In this document: positions 7,739 to 16,907 of the stretch, in pieces
How the letters are laid out: the number at the start of each line of letters is the position of its first letter
Numbering within the stretch: the first letter of the stretch is position 1
Notes under the pieces: model-generated
What the model was told of the DNA's origin: nothing
Databases searched by the model: none
The model's input: only the letters and a program-made list of their open reading frames with translations
Program-made: the position numbers and the translations under genes
Origin: Acidimicrobiia bacterium
GTDB lineage: Bacteria > Actinomycetota > Acidimicrobiia > ATN3 > PSLF01
Reading direction: 5' to 3'
Length of the DNA: 64,000 nucleotides
NCBI GenBank assembly: GCA_040289475.1
Contig: PSLF01000009.1
Location: 1,325 to 65,324 of the forward strand

Positions 7739-8953
7739 TTGGATGGGCGAAGCACAGCGATGATCTCAGTGACAAGAAGAAGCGCAGGAGCGGCGAGGTC
7801 TTGGGCCGTGGTAGATCTTGACGCCGTTACTCACAACTTTAGGGAGCTTGAGCGGCTGGTGGGGGTGCCGGTAATTGGAGTCATCAAAGCTGACGCGTAC
7901 GGGCATGGGGCGATCCAGGTTGCCGAGGCATTGATACGTGCAGGTGCCAGCATGCTGGCTGTTGTGTGTATCGAGGAAGCCCTCGAGCTGAGGCTTGCAG
8001 GCATTGATGTGCCTCTTCTAGTCCTTAGCGAGCCGGCGGCGAGGGGCAAGGCGTTAGAAGAAGAGATAGCAGAGGGACTGGGGGCAGACGTTCACTTCGG
8101 CGTGTATTCGTCCGCATTCGTCGAGGCGCTCATCAGCGTTTCCGAGAGACTAAGTCGATTGGCCTCGGTGCACATAAAAGTCGACACCGGCATGCACCGA
8201 CTTGGAGCCAATCCCTCGGAAGCGTTGGGTCTATTGAGGGCAGCATCAGATAGCCCATGGATAGAGGTCCGCGGCCTATGGACACATATGGCAGTAGCCG
8301 ACGATCCTACCGACGACTTCACACATGAACAGCTCCGTAGGTTTAGACAGTTTCTCCAGGAGGCTAGAGTTGCCTTAGGGCGTGGACAAAGTTGGTCGTC
8401 AGTCAAGGTTCATGCTGCCAATTCCGCAGCGGCGGTTGCGTTTCCGGAATCCCGCTTCGATGCGGTGCGCGCCGGAATCTGCTTGTATGGCGAGCGGCCG
8501 AGCCCCGGCTTTCCGTTTCCAGATGAGCTGAGACTACGCCCCGTTCTCCGCTGGGAGTCTACGGTCGCTTTGATCAAGGAGGTACCTCGCGGATCCCGAC
8601 CTAGCTACGGACGGACGCGCGCTGTGGAAGGGACCGGCCTCGCTGTGATTCCGGTAGGATACGCCGATGGCTACATGAGGGCGCTATCGAACAAGGCCGA
8701 CATTCTAATTCGCGGGAAGCGTCACAGAATCGCAGGAACAGTGACGATGGACCATGTCATTGTAGAGTGCGCAGGGGGAAGCGATTCTAGGAGCCAAGTA
8801 CGTCCTGGGGACGTTGCCGTTTTGATTGGCCGACAAGGCGAGGAAGAGATAACGGTTACAGAGCTAGCTCAGAAAGCGGGGACGATACCGTACGAAGTGT
8901 TTACACGCATTGGAAACCGAGTGCGACGGTTGTACGAGAGAGAAGAGCAATAG
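7739..8953 (+). CDS. alr: Alanine racemase
   Basis: PLP enzyme making D-alanine for peptidoglycan. VIGVIKADAYGHG carries the Schiff-base lysine (K50 counting from the TTG at 7739); the second catalytic residue is the Tyr of PSYGRT in the C-terminal beta domain, followed by VIPVGYADG and GTVTMDH, all in family order. VDTGMHRLG and AVRAGICLYGERP are further conserved stretches. 404 residues from TTG; an ATG at 7760 gives 397 residues and is equally plausible because neither has a strong Shine-Dalgarno. Lies 43 bases after nnrDE in the same direction, a pairing common in actinobacteria and other bacteria. Confidence 0.95.
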   Translation: MDGRSTAMISVTRRSAGAARSWAVVDLDAVTHNFRELERLVGVPVIGVIKADAYGHGAIQVAEALIRAGASMLAVVCIEEALELRLAGIDVPLLVLSEPAARGKALEEEIAEGLGADVHFGVYSSAFVEALISVSERLSRLASVHIKVDTGMHRLGANPSEALGLLRAASDSPWIEVRGLWTHMAVADDPTDDFTHEQLRRFRQFLQEARVALGRGQSWSSVKVHAANSAAAVAFPESRFDAVRAGICLYGERPSPGFPFPDELRLRPVLRWESTVALIKEVPRGSRPSYGRTRAVEGTGLAVIPVGYADGYMRALSNKADILIRGKRHRIAGTVTMDHVIVECAGGSDSRSQVRPGDVAVLIGRQGEEEITVTELAQKAGTIPYEVFTRIGNRVRRLYEREEQ

Positions 8954-8961
8954 GGGTAACG

Positions 8962-9687
8962 ATGCCTGGTTGCGGGACCCCCTCAGGAGGAGATGCTTCG
9001 ATCGGGCATACCGAGAGTGGCGCTTCAAATCTAGAGTCTCTGGAAAAGCTCGCCCGGATTTGCACCAGATGCAGACTCGCAGAATCTAGGACCAACGTCG
9101 TTTTCGGCCAAGGAAAAGCCGATGCCGATCTGATGATCATTGGCGAGGCACCTGGCTACCACGAAGATCAACAGGGATTACCCTTCGTTGGTGCTGCTGG
9201 CCGTTTGTTGACCACCCTCTTGGAAGAAGTGGGGATTGCCCGCTCGTCAGTGTACATAGCCAACGTATTGAAGTGCCGGCCTCCTAACAATCGCGACCCA
9301 CTCGACGACGAGGTCGAAGCATGCAAGGGTTACCTATTTCGCCAATTGGAACTTGTTTCTCCTATCGTGATTGTCACCTTAGGCAATTTCGCCACAAAAG
9401 TTATCCTCGCGCGCACTGCCGGGATATCGCGGTTGAGAGGCCAAGTTTTCCCGTACAGAAATAACTCCGTCGTAATACCTACCTATCATCCAGCCGCCCT
9501 TCTCAGAGGAAGCTCACCGTCTCGTTTAGCCGATGCACGCTCCGACATGCGCTTGATCGCAAAGACTTTGGACGAAAGGCGACGCATGCAGTACGAGCGG
9601 CCTAAAAAGGAGGCATTTGAATGGGTAGAAAAAGGGACTCCGGCACGAGTGGGAGCACAAAGCGCATCCCAGCTCGAGCTGTTTTGA
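8962..9687 (+). CDS. Type-4 (family 4) uracil-DNA glycosylase, 4Fe-4S
   Basis: Excises uracil from DNA. 241 residues; the first ~30 are a variable leader. CTRCRLAESR (two cysteines) plus KCRPPNNRDP...EAC supply the four iron-sulfur ligands in the type-4 spacing. GEAPGYHEDQQGLPFVGAAG is the active-site GEAPG-ExxxGxPFVG block and PTYHPAALLR the C-terminal HPA motif. Common in thermophiles and actinobacteria. Start ATG has GGGG at 8953-8956, and the gene begins 8 bases after alr. The C-terminal ~40 residues after ARSDMRLIAKTL are poorly conserved. Confidence 0.92.
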   Translation: MPGCGTPSGGDASIGHTESGASNLESLEKLARICTRCRLAESRTNVVFGQGKADADLMIIGEAPGYHEDQQGLPFVGAAGRLLTTLLEEVGIARSSVYIANVLKCRPPNNRDPLDDEVEACKGYLFRQLELVSPIVIVTLGNFATKVILARTAGISRLRGQVFPYRNNSVVIPTYHPAALLRGSSPSRLADARSDMRLIAKTLDERRRMQYERPKKEAFEWVEKGTPARVGAQSASQLELF

Positions 9688-9741
9688 AGCTGCGGCCGGT
9701 CGACTATCTTTTTTCGTACCGACACAGGTAGGTCTGCGAAG

Positions 9742-10236
9742 TTGCAGACTTTGTGCCGCCTCAATAGCAGCGGGGCCGAAGAAACCGAGGCTTTGGGCGA
9801 AGCTCTCTCGCATCACTTGCGCGAGGGAGATCTGGTCGTCTTGAGAGGCCCGTTAGGGTCCGGAAAGACAACCTTGGTGCGAGGAATCGCACGGGGCCTC
9901 GGCTGCCCCGCCGTCTCCAGTCCGACATTTGTTCTCGTGATGGAGTACAGAGGTCGTAAAACCCTCCGCCACGCCGACTTCTTTAGGCTGGAGTCATCTG
10001 TAGAAGTCGAAGATCTCGGATTGGAAGAGATCATGGGACCAGAGGCCATAACTGTTGTCGAGTGGCCTGAGCCGCTTATGCCTTTTGCCGAAGCAGGATA
10101 TTTACAAATCTTGCTCGATTTTGGTTGTGCACCATCCGAGAGGTGTATCGAGGTCGCCACGGAAGGGGAAGCGTTTCGAAGCCGTTCTCATCGCATTGCC
10201 CAGGCTTTGGCTAACACTTTTCAGAAGGCGGTCTAG
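9742..10236 (+). CDS. tsaE: tRNA t6A biosynthesis ATPase TsaE
   Basis: P-loop ATPase that drives the TsaB-TsaD complex making threonylcarbamoyl-adenosine at tRNA position 37. Walker A GPLGSGKTTLVRGIARGL (about residues 33-50), then the family block SSPTFVLVMEY, HADFFRLE (Walker-B-like Asp), and VVEWPEPLMPF. 164 residues. TTG at 9742 is the likely start, with AGGTAGGT about 10 bases upstream; no better ATG precedes the Walker motif. TsaB begins 4 bases after the stop, forming a tsaE-tsaB-rimI-tsaD order widespread in bacteria. Confidence 0.94.
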   Translation: MQTLCRLNSSGAEETEALGEALSHHLREGDLVVLRGPLGSGKTTLVRGIARGLGCPAVSSPTFVLVMEYRGRKTLRHADFFRLESSVEVEDLGLEEIMGPEAITVVEWPEPLMPFAEAGYLQILLDFGCAPSERCIEVATEGEAFRSRSHRIAQALANTFQKAV

Positions 10237-10240
10237 GGCT

Positions 10241-11068
10241 ATGTTGGTTTTAGGGATCTCGTCGTCGACAGCCAAACACTCGGTTGCGGTCTGTGAGGAC
10301 AACAAGGTTCTAGGCGAGATTTTTGTCGGGACTCCCTTTCGGCACGCCGAGTACCTGCCCAAGGCACTTTCGGAGGTTTTGCTTTATGCCGAGAGAAAAG
10401 CTGCCGAGGTCGATGTTGTCGGCGTGGATATCGGGCCGGGGCTTTACACAGGGTTGCGAGCAGGGGTCGCTGTGGCCAAAGCGGTTTGCCTCGCTCTCGA
10501 CAAGCCGGTTGTCCCCGTTCCTTCGCTTTGGGCGTTGGCTTACGCAGGATCGAGGGCAGTTGGGGAGAAGTTGATCGCAGTGGTCGACGCGAGACGGAAG
10601 GAGCTGTTTTGGCAGGTCTGTCCTCCCTCCGTAGACGAGCTCGCAGACGCTCTCGCTGCTTACGTTTCCGATTGGGGAGCGTCGACGTCAGAGGAAGAGA
10701 TCGGGCTTAGACTGGGAAAAGAGGAAGATTTGCTAGCCGAGCTCTCTGAGCTCGGTCCAACGGCGCACCAATACGCGCTGTTAGGTGAGGGGGCTGTGGT
10801 GTTTAGAGGCCGAGCTCTCGCTACAGCTTCGAAGGCTGGACGCAAAGACCTTTTATCGTTTTTAGAAGCACTGCGAATCATCGAGGTGTTCAAATATCCA
10901 ACTGCGTCTGGCGTGGCCGAGTGTGCATCGCTACTGGCTAATGTGGAGCCAAGCCTTCTCTTGGCACCCGAGAATGTAGGTGCAATCTACATGCGGGGCC
11001 CTGATGCCAACCGACCCGCCGAGCGACGGGCCGAGGCTTTGGTCCCCTCCAAGATTTTCTTCGAGTAA
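10241..11068 (+). CDS. tsaB: tRNA t6A biosynthesis protein TsaB
   Basis: Inactive ASKHA-fold partner that scaffolds TsaD. MLVLGISSSTAKHSVAV at the N-terminus and VDIGPGLYTGLRAGVAVAK (about residues 65-83) are the TsaB signatures. The frame is open from 10055, but ATG 10241, four bases after tsaE, gives exactly the family N-terminus, so the longer version is rejected. 275 residues, slightly longer than E. coli TsaB, with a variable mid-section (about 140-200). Confidence 0.93.
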   Translation: MLVLGISSSTAKHSVAVCEDNKVLGEIFVGTPFRHAEYLPKALSEVLLYAERKAAEVDVVGVDIGPGLYTGLRAGVAVAKAVCLALDKPVVPVPSLWALAYAGSRAVGEKLIAVVDARRKELFWQVCPPSVDELADALAAYVSDWGASTSEEEIGLRLGKEEDLLAELSELGPTAHQYALLGEGAVVFRGRALATASKAGRKDLLSFLEALRIIEVFKYPTASGVAECASLLANVEPSLLLAPENVGAIYMRGPDANRPAERRAEALVPSKIFFE

Positions 11069-11080
11069 CGGGTTTTGTTT

Positions 11081-11665
11081 ATGGCGACTTCACTTAGAGA
11101 CAGTTCAAACATTTCACTTCCTGTCGAAGTCGTGCCAATGAGGCGCAAGCACCTTCAGGAAGTGCTCTCCATAGAGCAGCGGGTGTATCCGACGCCTTGG
11201 TCTTTAGCCCTGTTTCTTTCGGAGCTTTCCCTTTCCGCCAGTCGTGCTTACTTTGTCGCCAAGTCCGGACGGCGGGTGATTGGCTATGCAGGAGTGGTGA
11301 TGGCTGGGAGCGACGCCCATGTGACAACGGTCGCCGTCGATCCCCAATTCCAAGGACGAAGGGTCGGGACAATGCTTATGCTAGCTGTGGTCGAAGAGGC
11401 GATAGCTAGGGGGGCCATATCTCTTACCTTAGAAGTCCGTTCCACAAACGTTATTGCTCAGGCGCTTTACAAGAAGTTCGGCTTCGTGTCGGTGGGGCTA
11501 CGTAAGAACTATTACATAGAAACTGGCGAGGATGCCCTGATCATGTGGGCAAGAGGTATCGACACGGCCTCTTACAGGGCATTGCTCGAATCGATAAAGA
11601 CGAGCCTTTTTCGGGAGGGGATCTTGTGCACCGCCCCAGTGATAGGCTCTTCAGCTCCTTCTTGA
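11081..11665 (+). CDS. rimI: Ribosomal-protein-alanine N-acetyltransferase RimI (GNAT)
   Basis: GNAT-fold acetyltransferase; E. coli RimI acetylates the N-terminus of S18. VTTVAVDPQFQGRRVGTMLM is motif A with the acetyl-CoA pyrophosphate loop (QGRRVG), followed by LEVRSTNVIAQALYKKFGF (motif B) and the family-typical GLRKNYY. A C-terminal extension of ~35 residues beyond the GNAT core is unusual. The frame is open from a TTG at 11075, but ATG 11081 is preferred. It sits between tsaB and tsaD, its classic position. The real substrate in this organism is unproven. Confidence 0.88.
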   Translation: MATSLRDSSNISLPVEVVPMRRKHLQEVLSIEQRVYPTPWSLALFLSELSLSASRAYFVAKSGRRVIGYAGVVMAGSDAHVTTVAVDPQFQGRRVGTMLMLAVVEEAIARGAISLTLEVRSTNVIAQALYKKFGFVSVGLRKNYYIETGEDALIMWARGIDTASYRALLESIKTSLFREGILCTAPVIGSSAPS

Positions 11666-11734
11666 TGCGAGGATTACGCGCCTGTGGAGTCCTTGCATAT
11701 TCCCCAGTATGTCGACTAGGTACCTGAGGTAGCG

Positions 11735-12775
11735 GTGAGGACGCCTTTGGTACTCGGTTTAGAGACTTCCTGCGACGAAACAGGAGTTGGAGTGGCGCGA
11801 GGGCACACTGTTCTGCTTTCTAACGTCCTGGCCTCTCAGGAACGTCTCCACCGAGATTTCGGCGGAGTTGTCCCGGAAATAGCCGCACGAGCGCACCTGG
11901 AACACCTGGTACCTGTTGTCCACAGGGCCCTAGAGGACGCAGGAGTGGAGCTAAGAGAGATAGACGCGGTAGCAGTTACTGCAGGACCCGGGCTTGCTGG
12001 CGCACTCGTGGTGGGGGTCGCTGCCGCAAAGGCATTGGCAGTAGCTCTCGAAAAGCCCGTCGTGGCAGTCAACCATCTCGAAGGCCATATTTTCTCTGTC
12101 TTTCTTGAGTATCCCGAGTTCTCACCTCCGGCTGTTGCGCTCATAGTGTCCGGGGGACACACTCTTCTGATCCACATCGAAGAGATGGGAAAGTACCGGA
12201 TTTTGGGGGCCACTGTGGACGACGCGGTCGGTGAGGCTTTTGACAAAGTCGCTCGGTTGCTCGGCTTTGGATTTCCGGGAGGTCCGCTGATAGACAGGGC
12301 TTCGAAGGAAGGGGATCCACAACGATTGCGCCTACCCCGGCCGATGCGTGGCGAGGGGTTCGACTTTTCCATGGCTGGACTCAAAACAGCTGTAATAAAC
12401 GCCTTGCAAGAGCTGCATGATCGGGGAGCTCGAATTCGGCGCCACGATGTGGCCGCTGCGTTTCAAGAGGCGGCTGTAGATGTAATGGTGGAGAAAACTG
12501 TCGCCGCAGCAAGGGAGGAGGCTGCTGAAAGAGTCTTGGTGTGCGGCGGAGTGGCAGCCAATTCCCGATTGAGAGACAGAATGGAAAAAGTGTGCAAGGC
12601 CGAAGGGATCGAGCTGTTCGTCCCCTCGCCCAAGCTCTGCACGGACAACGGTGCGATGATAGCTGCTGCCGGAGCGTTCCGCCTCGAGGTTGACGGTCCG
12701 TCGCCCTTGGACTTTCGAGCAGATTCCGGACTACTGTGGCCTTTCGAAGCGCTTGTTGCGCCAACCGACTGCTGA
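11735..12775 (+). CDS. tsaD: tRNA N6-adenosine threonylcarbamoyltransferase TsaD
   Basis: Transfers the threonylcarbamoyl group to A37 of ANN-decoding tRNAs. 346 residues. LGLETSCDETGVGV at the N-terminus, PEIAARAHLEHL (the two metal-binding His of HxxxH), VNHLEGH, VSGGHTLL (nucleotide loop), FDFSMAGLKTAV and the terminal CTDNGAMIAAAGAFR are all present and ordered as in Gcp/TsaD. GTG start at 11735 follows an AGGTAG. The 69-base gap after rimI is the largest in the tsa group but no promoter or terminator is obvious in it. Last gene before the groESL promoter. Confidence 0.96.
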   Translation: MRTPLVLGLETSCDETGVGVARGHTVLLSNVLASQERLHRDFGGVVPEIAARAHLEHLVPVVHRALEDAGVELREIDAVAVTAGPGLAGALVVGVAAAKALAVALEKPVVAVNHLEGHIFSVFLEYPEFSPPAVALIVSGGHTLLIHIEEMGKYRILGATVDDAVGEAFDKVARLLGFGFPGGPLIDRASKEGDPQRLRLPRPMRGEGFDFSMAGLKTAVINALQELHDRGARIRRHDVAAAFQEAAVDVMVEKTVAAAREEAAERVLVCGGVAANSRLRDRMEKVCKAEGIELFVPSPKLCTDNGAMIAAAGAFRLEVDGPSPLDFRADSGLLWPFEALVAPTDC

Positions 12776-12814
12776 CAGTTCAATTTCCGCCCGATAGGAG
12801 AAAAGGCCTCGACA

Positions 12815-12844
12815 TTGACAGCGGCGATGGGATAGCAATAATAT
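12815..12844 (+). promoter_or_regulatory. groESL sigma70-type promoter
   Basis: TTGACA (12815-12820), an 18-base spacer and TAATAT (12839-12844): a perfect -35 and a near-consensus -10. The predicted start site falls around 12851, at the left edge of the CIRCE element, so repressor binding would block initiation. It lies about 160 bases upstream of groES. Confidence 0.8.
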
Positions 12845-12849
12845 CCGAA

Positions 12850-12876
12850 TTAGCACTCGATCATGTTGAGTGCTAA
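12850..12876. promoter_or_regulatory. CIRCE operator (HrcA binding site)
   Basis: TTAGCACTC, a 9-base spacer, then GAGTGCTAA: an exact match to the CIRCE inverted repeat with the canonical spacing. HrcA binds it and represses chaperonin genes until heat shock. It directly follows the -10 box of the groESL promoter. No second copy was seen upstream of groEL, and hrcA itself is not in this window. Confidence 0.96.
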
Positions 12877-13004
12877 CGAGCACGGTGTTCGCCTGACAGC
12901 CAGCTCTGGGCAGCCAGAGAATACAAGGTGGTTGAGGGGCGAGCGCCGAGCTGTGTTGTACAAGCATCTGTATAAGTCAGTCTTGAATTTAGGGAGGGAA
13001 GGAG

Positions 13005-13292
13005 ATGAACCTGAAGCCACTTGAGGACCGAGTAGTCGTCAGACCGAAGGAGGCCGAAGAGACCACGACTTCTGGATTGGTTATTCCCGACACCGCTAAG
13101 GAGCGTCCTCAAGAAGGAGAGGTGCTCGCAGTTGGGCCGGGTGCCTACCAGGATGGGCAGCGAATCCCCATGGATGTGAAGGTCGGTGACACCGTCATCT
13201 ATTCAAAGTACGGGGGCACCGAGATAAAGGTAGACGACGAAGAGCTTCTGATCTTGAGCTCGCGGGATATCCTCGCGATCGTTGAAAAATAG
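13005..13292 (+). CDS. groES: Co-chaperonin GroES (Cpn10)
   Basis: 95 residues forming the heptameric lid of the GroEL chamber. [20 protein letters not shown] at the start, the mobile loop [18 protein letters not shown] (about 22-39), EVLAVGPG and the C-terminal [17 protein letters not shown] are standard. A strong GGGAGGGAAGGAG stretch precedes the ATG. The groEL gene follows after 133 bases, longer than in many bacteria; transcription from the CIRCE-controlled promoter most likely continues into it. Confidence 0.98.
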   Translation: MNLKPLEDRVVVRPKEAEETTTSGLVIPDTAKERPQEGEVLAVGPGAYQDGQRIPMDVKVGDTVIYSKYGGTEIKVDDEELLILSSRDILAIVEK

Positions 13293-13413
13293 CTAAAAAG
13301 AAATCCGATAGATAGCCCAACGTTGGCTTCCTGCGTCAATCGCACACCCGGGGTGGGGGAGTTTTGCCTTTGTCATAGGCGCAGGTACGCAGGAGTCGCA
13401 TCTGTCTTCTTGA

Positions 13414-15051
<1,638 letters not shown>

Positions 15052-15073
15052 CCGTTTTTTGAAGTTGCAACGG

Positions 15074-15113
15074 GGGCTCGCGCGCAAAAGACGCGCGGGC
15101 CCTTGGTGTTTTT
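15074..15113 (+). terminator. Intrinsic terminator after groEL
   Basis: GC-rich 11-bp stem (15074-15084 with 15092-15102, one G-U pair), 7-base loop, followed by TTGGTGTTTTT. Begins 23 bases after the groEL stop. Confidence 0.85.
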
Positions 15114-15191
15114 AAAAGAGCCCGGATCCTCATCGCACCTCTGCGCAGAGGGCCTGCGCACGAAAATTTTCTCAATTTTTCCTAAAGAGAG

Positions 15192-15289
15192 ATGGGTCTG
15201 AATCCGACACCCATTACAGACAGCACCCCGAAAATCCTGTCTCGGACCGTGGAAGGCCAGCCCGCTGGGGAGGCTGGCCTTCTTGTTTT
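15192..15289 (+). ncRNA. Candidate structured RNA (three hairpins ending in a terminator)
   Basis: Three consecutive stem-loops: ATGGGT/ACCCAT (15192-15197 with 15209-15214), AGACAG/CTGTCT (15218-15223 with 15237-15242, 13-base loop) and a perfect 10-bp AAGGCCAGCC/GGCTGGCCTT terminator stem (15253-15262 with 15272-15281) followed by CTTGTTTT. The groEL transcript already has its own terminator 150 bases earlier, so this second one implies a separate short transcript or a leader controlling downstream expression. No known RNA family was recognised; loops lack the C-runs of actinobacterial 6C RNA. A palindrome (15138-15151) lies just upstream. No convincing promoter was found. Confidence 0.4.
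15253..15289 (+). terminator. Second intrinsic terminator, no assigned upstream gene
   Basis: Perfect 10-bp stem with a 9-base loop, then a T-rich tract (CTTGTTTT). The gene-free stretch 15052-15461 contains this, the groEL terminator, a 14-base palindrome and a 32-codon ORF; nothing else was recognised there. Confidence 0.8.
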
Positions 15290-15351
15290 GGACCTTCTCT
15301 TTCTTTTTGCCTGCATGTGGCGCGTGGCACCTACCTTCTGCATTCCTCGAA

Positions 15352-15450
15352 ATGGATCCCCACAAGTTTCGGGTGTTAGACGACCCATCCAAGAAGCTTC
15401 CCCAGATGAATGCATTCGGAGAGCTGGATTTACCCCCCGTGGTAGCCTAG
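15352..15450 (+). CDS. Possible 32-residue small protein
   Basis: An ATG-TAG frame with protein-like composition (starts MDPHKFRVLDDPSKKLPQ, ends FGELDLPPVVA), rich in charged and Pro residues, in a different frame from the Nudix gene that begins just downstream. No clear Shine-Dalgarno precedes it and it lies after the second terminator. It could be a leader peptide of the Nudix gene or chance. Not recognised as a known family. Confidence 0.25.
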   Translation: MDPHKFRVLDDPSKKLPQMNAFGELDLPPVVA

Positions 15451-15461
15451 TCTTTCAGGCA

Positions 15462-16217
15462 GTGCTCGGCTCGCTTTTCGCCGATGGAGGCATCGAAGAT
15501 GGCAGAAATATCAAGGAGTGGTTACCTAACTTGAAAGCAGCGCGCAGAGCTGATTACCTCAGTAACCTCAGCACGCATCCGATTCTTGATTCAGAAACTT
15601 TTTTTTCCAAAGTAGCGCAGGCTACGCTCGATGTATCCGAAGATCTAGATTCCGACCGGGAGCTAGAAGAGCTCTCTGAAGCAAGGTCCGCGAACTTCCG
15701 CACTGCCTCGGTGCTCGTTCCCCTCTTCGGCGGTGACAAGGGACCGGGTGTGCTGCTTGTGAAGCGCTCCGACAAAGTGAGCCTACACAAAGGGGAGATA
15801 TGCTTTCCGGGAGGCAGCTTGGAGGAGTCCGACAGCGGTGCTCTGGAAGCTGCGCTAAGAGAAACTCAAGAAGAGATCGGTCTGAGCAGAGAGAACATAG
15901 AAATCCTTGGCCGCTTACCCGCCGGGTTAACTGCTGTCACCTCGTACCTAGTGATTCCGTTTGTCGGAGTAATCCCTTTCGAACCGGACAAGGTCACACC
16001 GCAGCCGTCGGAAGTTGCCGACGTTATGTGGGTTTCGATCTCGGAGTTGGTACGAGATGGATCTTATCGAACGGAGCCGAGGCGACTCCATGGGATAGAG
16101 AAAGCCATGCACTTTTTCGATCTTGCAAACGGTGAAACAGTTTGGGGATTGACTGCAAGGATTCTTCACGAACTGTTGGTGAGGGCAGGGGTTTTCTCGC
16201 TTAACTCACGGCGGTGA
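15462..16217 (+). CDS. Nudix hydrolase, CoA pyrophosphatase (NudL)-like
   Basis: The Nudix box is clear: GGSLEESDSGALEAALRETQEEIGL, with the REtqEE-x-G metal-binding glutamates (G-x5-E-x7-RE-x2-EE-x-G-like). SLHKGEICFPGG just before it and AAVLVPLF-like strands (ASVLVPLFGG) resemble CoA pyrophosphatases, which cleave CoA or oxidised CoA. The frame is open back to 15192, but that segment crosses a terminator and is not protein-like; GTG at 15462 (251 residues) or a TTG near 15531 are the credible starts. About 70-90 residues precede the catalytic domain, longer than usual and unrecognised. Its 3' end overlaps the convergent DUF554 gene by 17 bases. Confidence 0.8.
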   Translation: MLGSLFADGGIEDGRNIKEWLPNLKAARRADYLSNLSTHPILDSETFFSKVAQATLDVSEDLDSDRELEELSEARSANFRTASVLVPLFGGDKGPGVLLVKRSDKVSLHKGEICFPGGSLEESDSGALEAALRETQEEIGLSRENIEILGRLPAGLTAVTSYLVIPFVGVIPFEPDKVTPQPSEVADVMWVSISELVRDGSYRTEPRRLHGIEKAMHFFDLANGETVWGLTARILHELLVRAGVFSLNSRR

Positions 16218-16899
16218 CCACCGCCACGATGAGAGGTGTAGTAATTAGTGCTGGGAGGTAGTCAGCCACCGGCAAGTCCTCGACCTTCGATAGCTTCATC
16301 CCAATGCTTATAACTATCAAACCGCCTGCGGCTGTCATCTCTGAGACGAGCCGTTCTGAGAGTAGGGGAGCTACGAGTCCTGCTGCCAAAGTTAGTCCCC
16401 CCTGGAAGACCAAAATCACGGCTGCCGATAAGTAAACACCTGCGCCAAGCGCGGCAGCAAAGGCCATGGAGGCGAACCCATCCATGGCGGCCTTCACGAT
16501 CAGCAGCTCCGGATGCGCGTTGGCACCGTCCTGAATGGCCCCAAGCAGTGTCATAGGTCCAACGCAGAAAACCAGAGACGGAAGAACAACTGCGTCGTGG
16601 AGTCGGGATCTCGAGAGAGTCATCTGGTCCTTGGATCGAGAAACCAGAGATTCCAGTCTGTCATCGAGTCGTAGGCACGACCCCACAACCACTCCACTGA
16701 GTAGGCCTCCTAACATGATCAAAACGTTGCTGGTCTGCATAGCCTGACGGATTCCCAATGCGATGGTGAAGACGCCCAGAGCTTTTGGAATGACCTCTTT
16801 TACGTGTCGGGGAAGCGCCCTCCGGGCGAGGACCCCAACAGTTGTGCCAGTGAGGACAGTTGAGACGTTGACGGCGGTCCCTAGGCCTCGCACATCCAC
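16201..16899 (-). CDS. DUF554 (YqgA-like) integral membrane protein
   Basis: 232 residues with about six or seven hydrophobic helices. GLGTAVNVSTVLTGTTVGVL at the start, KALGVFTIALGIRQAM, and the central block KAAMDGFASMAFAAALGAGV with a conserved Asp in a glycine-rich helix are characteristic of the DUF554 family, whose transport or other function is unknown. The C-terminus GGLIVISIGMKL also fits. Eight bases separate it from the metG stop upstream, so it is probably co-transcribed with metG, with no obvious functional link. Confidence 0.85.
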   Translation of the reverse strand: MDVRGLGTAVNVSTVLTGTTVGVLARRALPRHVKEVIPKALGVFTIALGIRQAMQTSNVLIMLGGLLSGVVVGSCLRLDDRLESLVSRSKDQMTLSRSRLHDAVVLPSLVFCVGPMTLLGAIQDGANAHPELLIVKAAMDGFASMAFAAALGAGVYLSAAVILVFQGGLTLAAGLVAPLLSERLVSEMTAAGGLIVISIGMKLSKVEDLPVADYLPALITTPLIVAVVTAVS

Positions 16900-16907
16900 G
16901 CACCGTT

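Noticed and set aside
15192-15461. N-terminal extension of the Nudix protein back to 15192
   Set aside because: The segment passes through a perfect terminator hairpin and its translation has no protein-like or family features.
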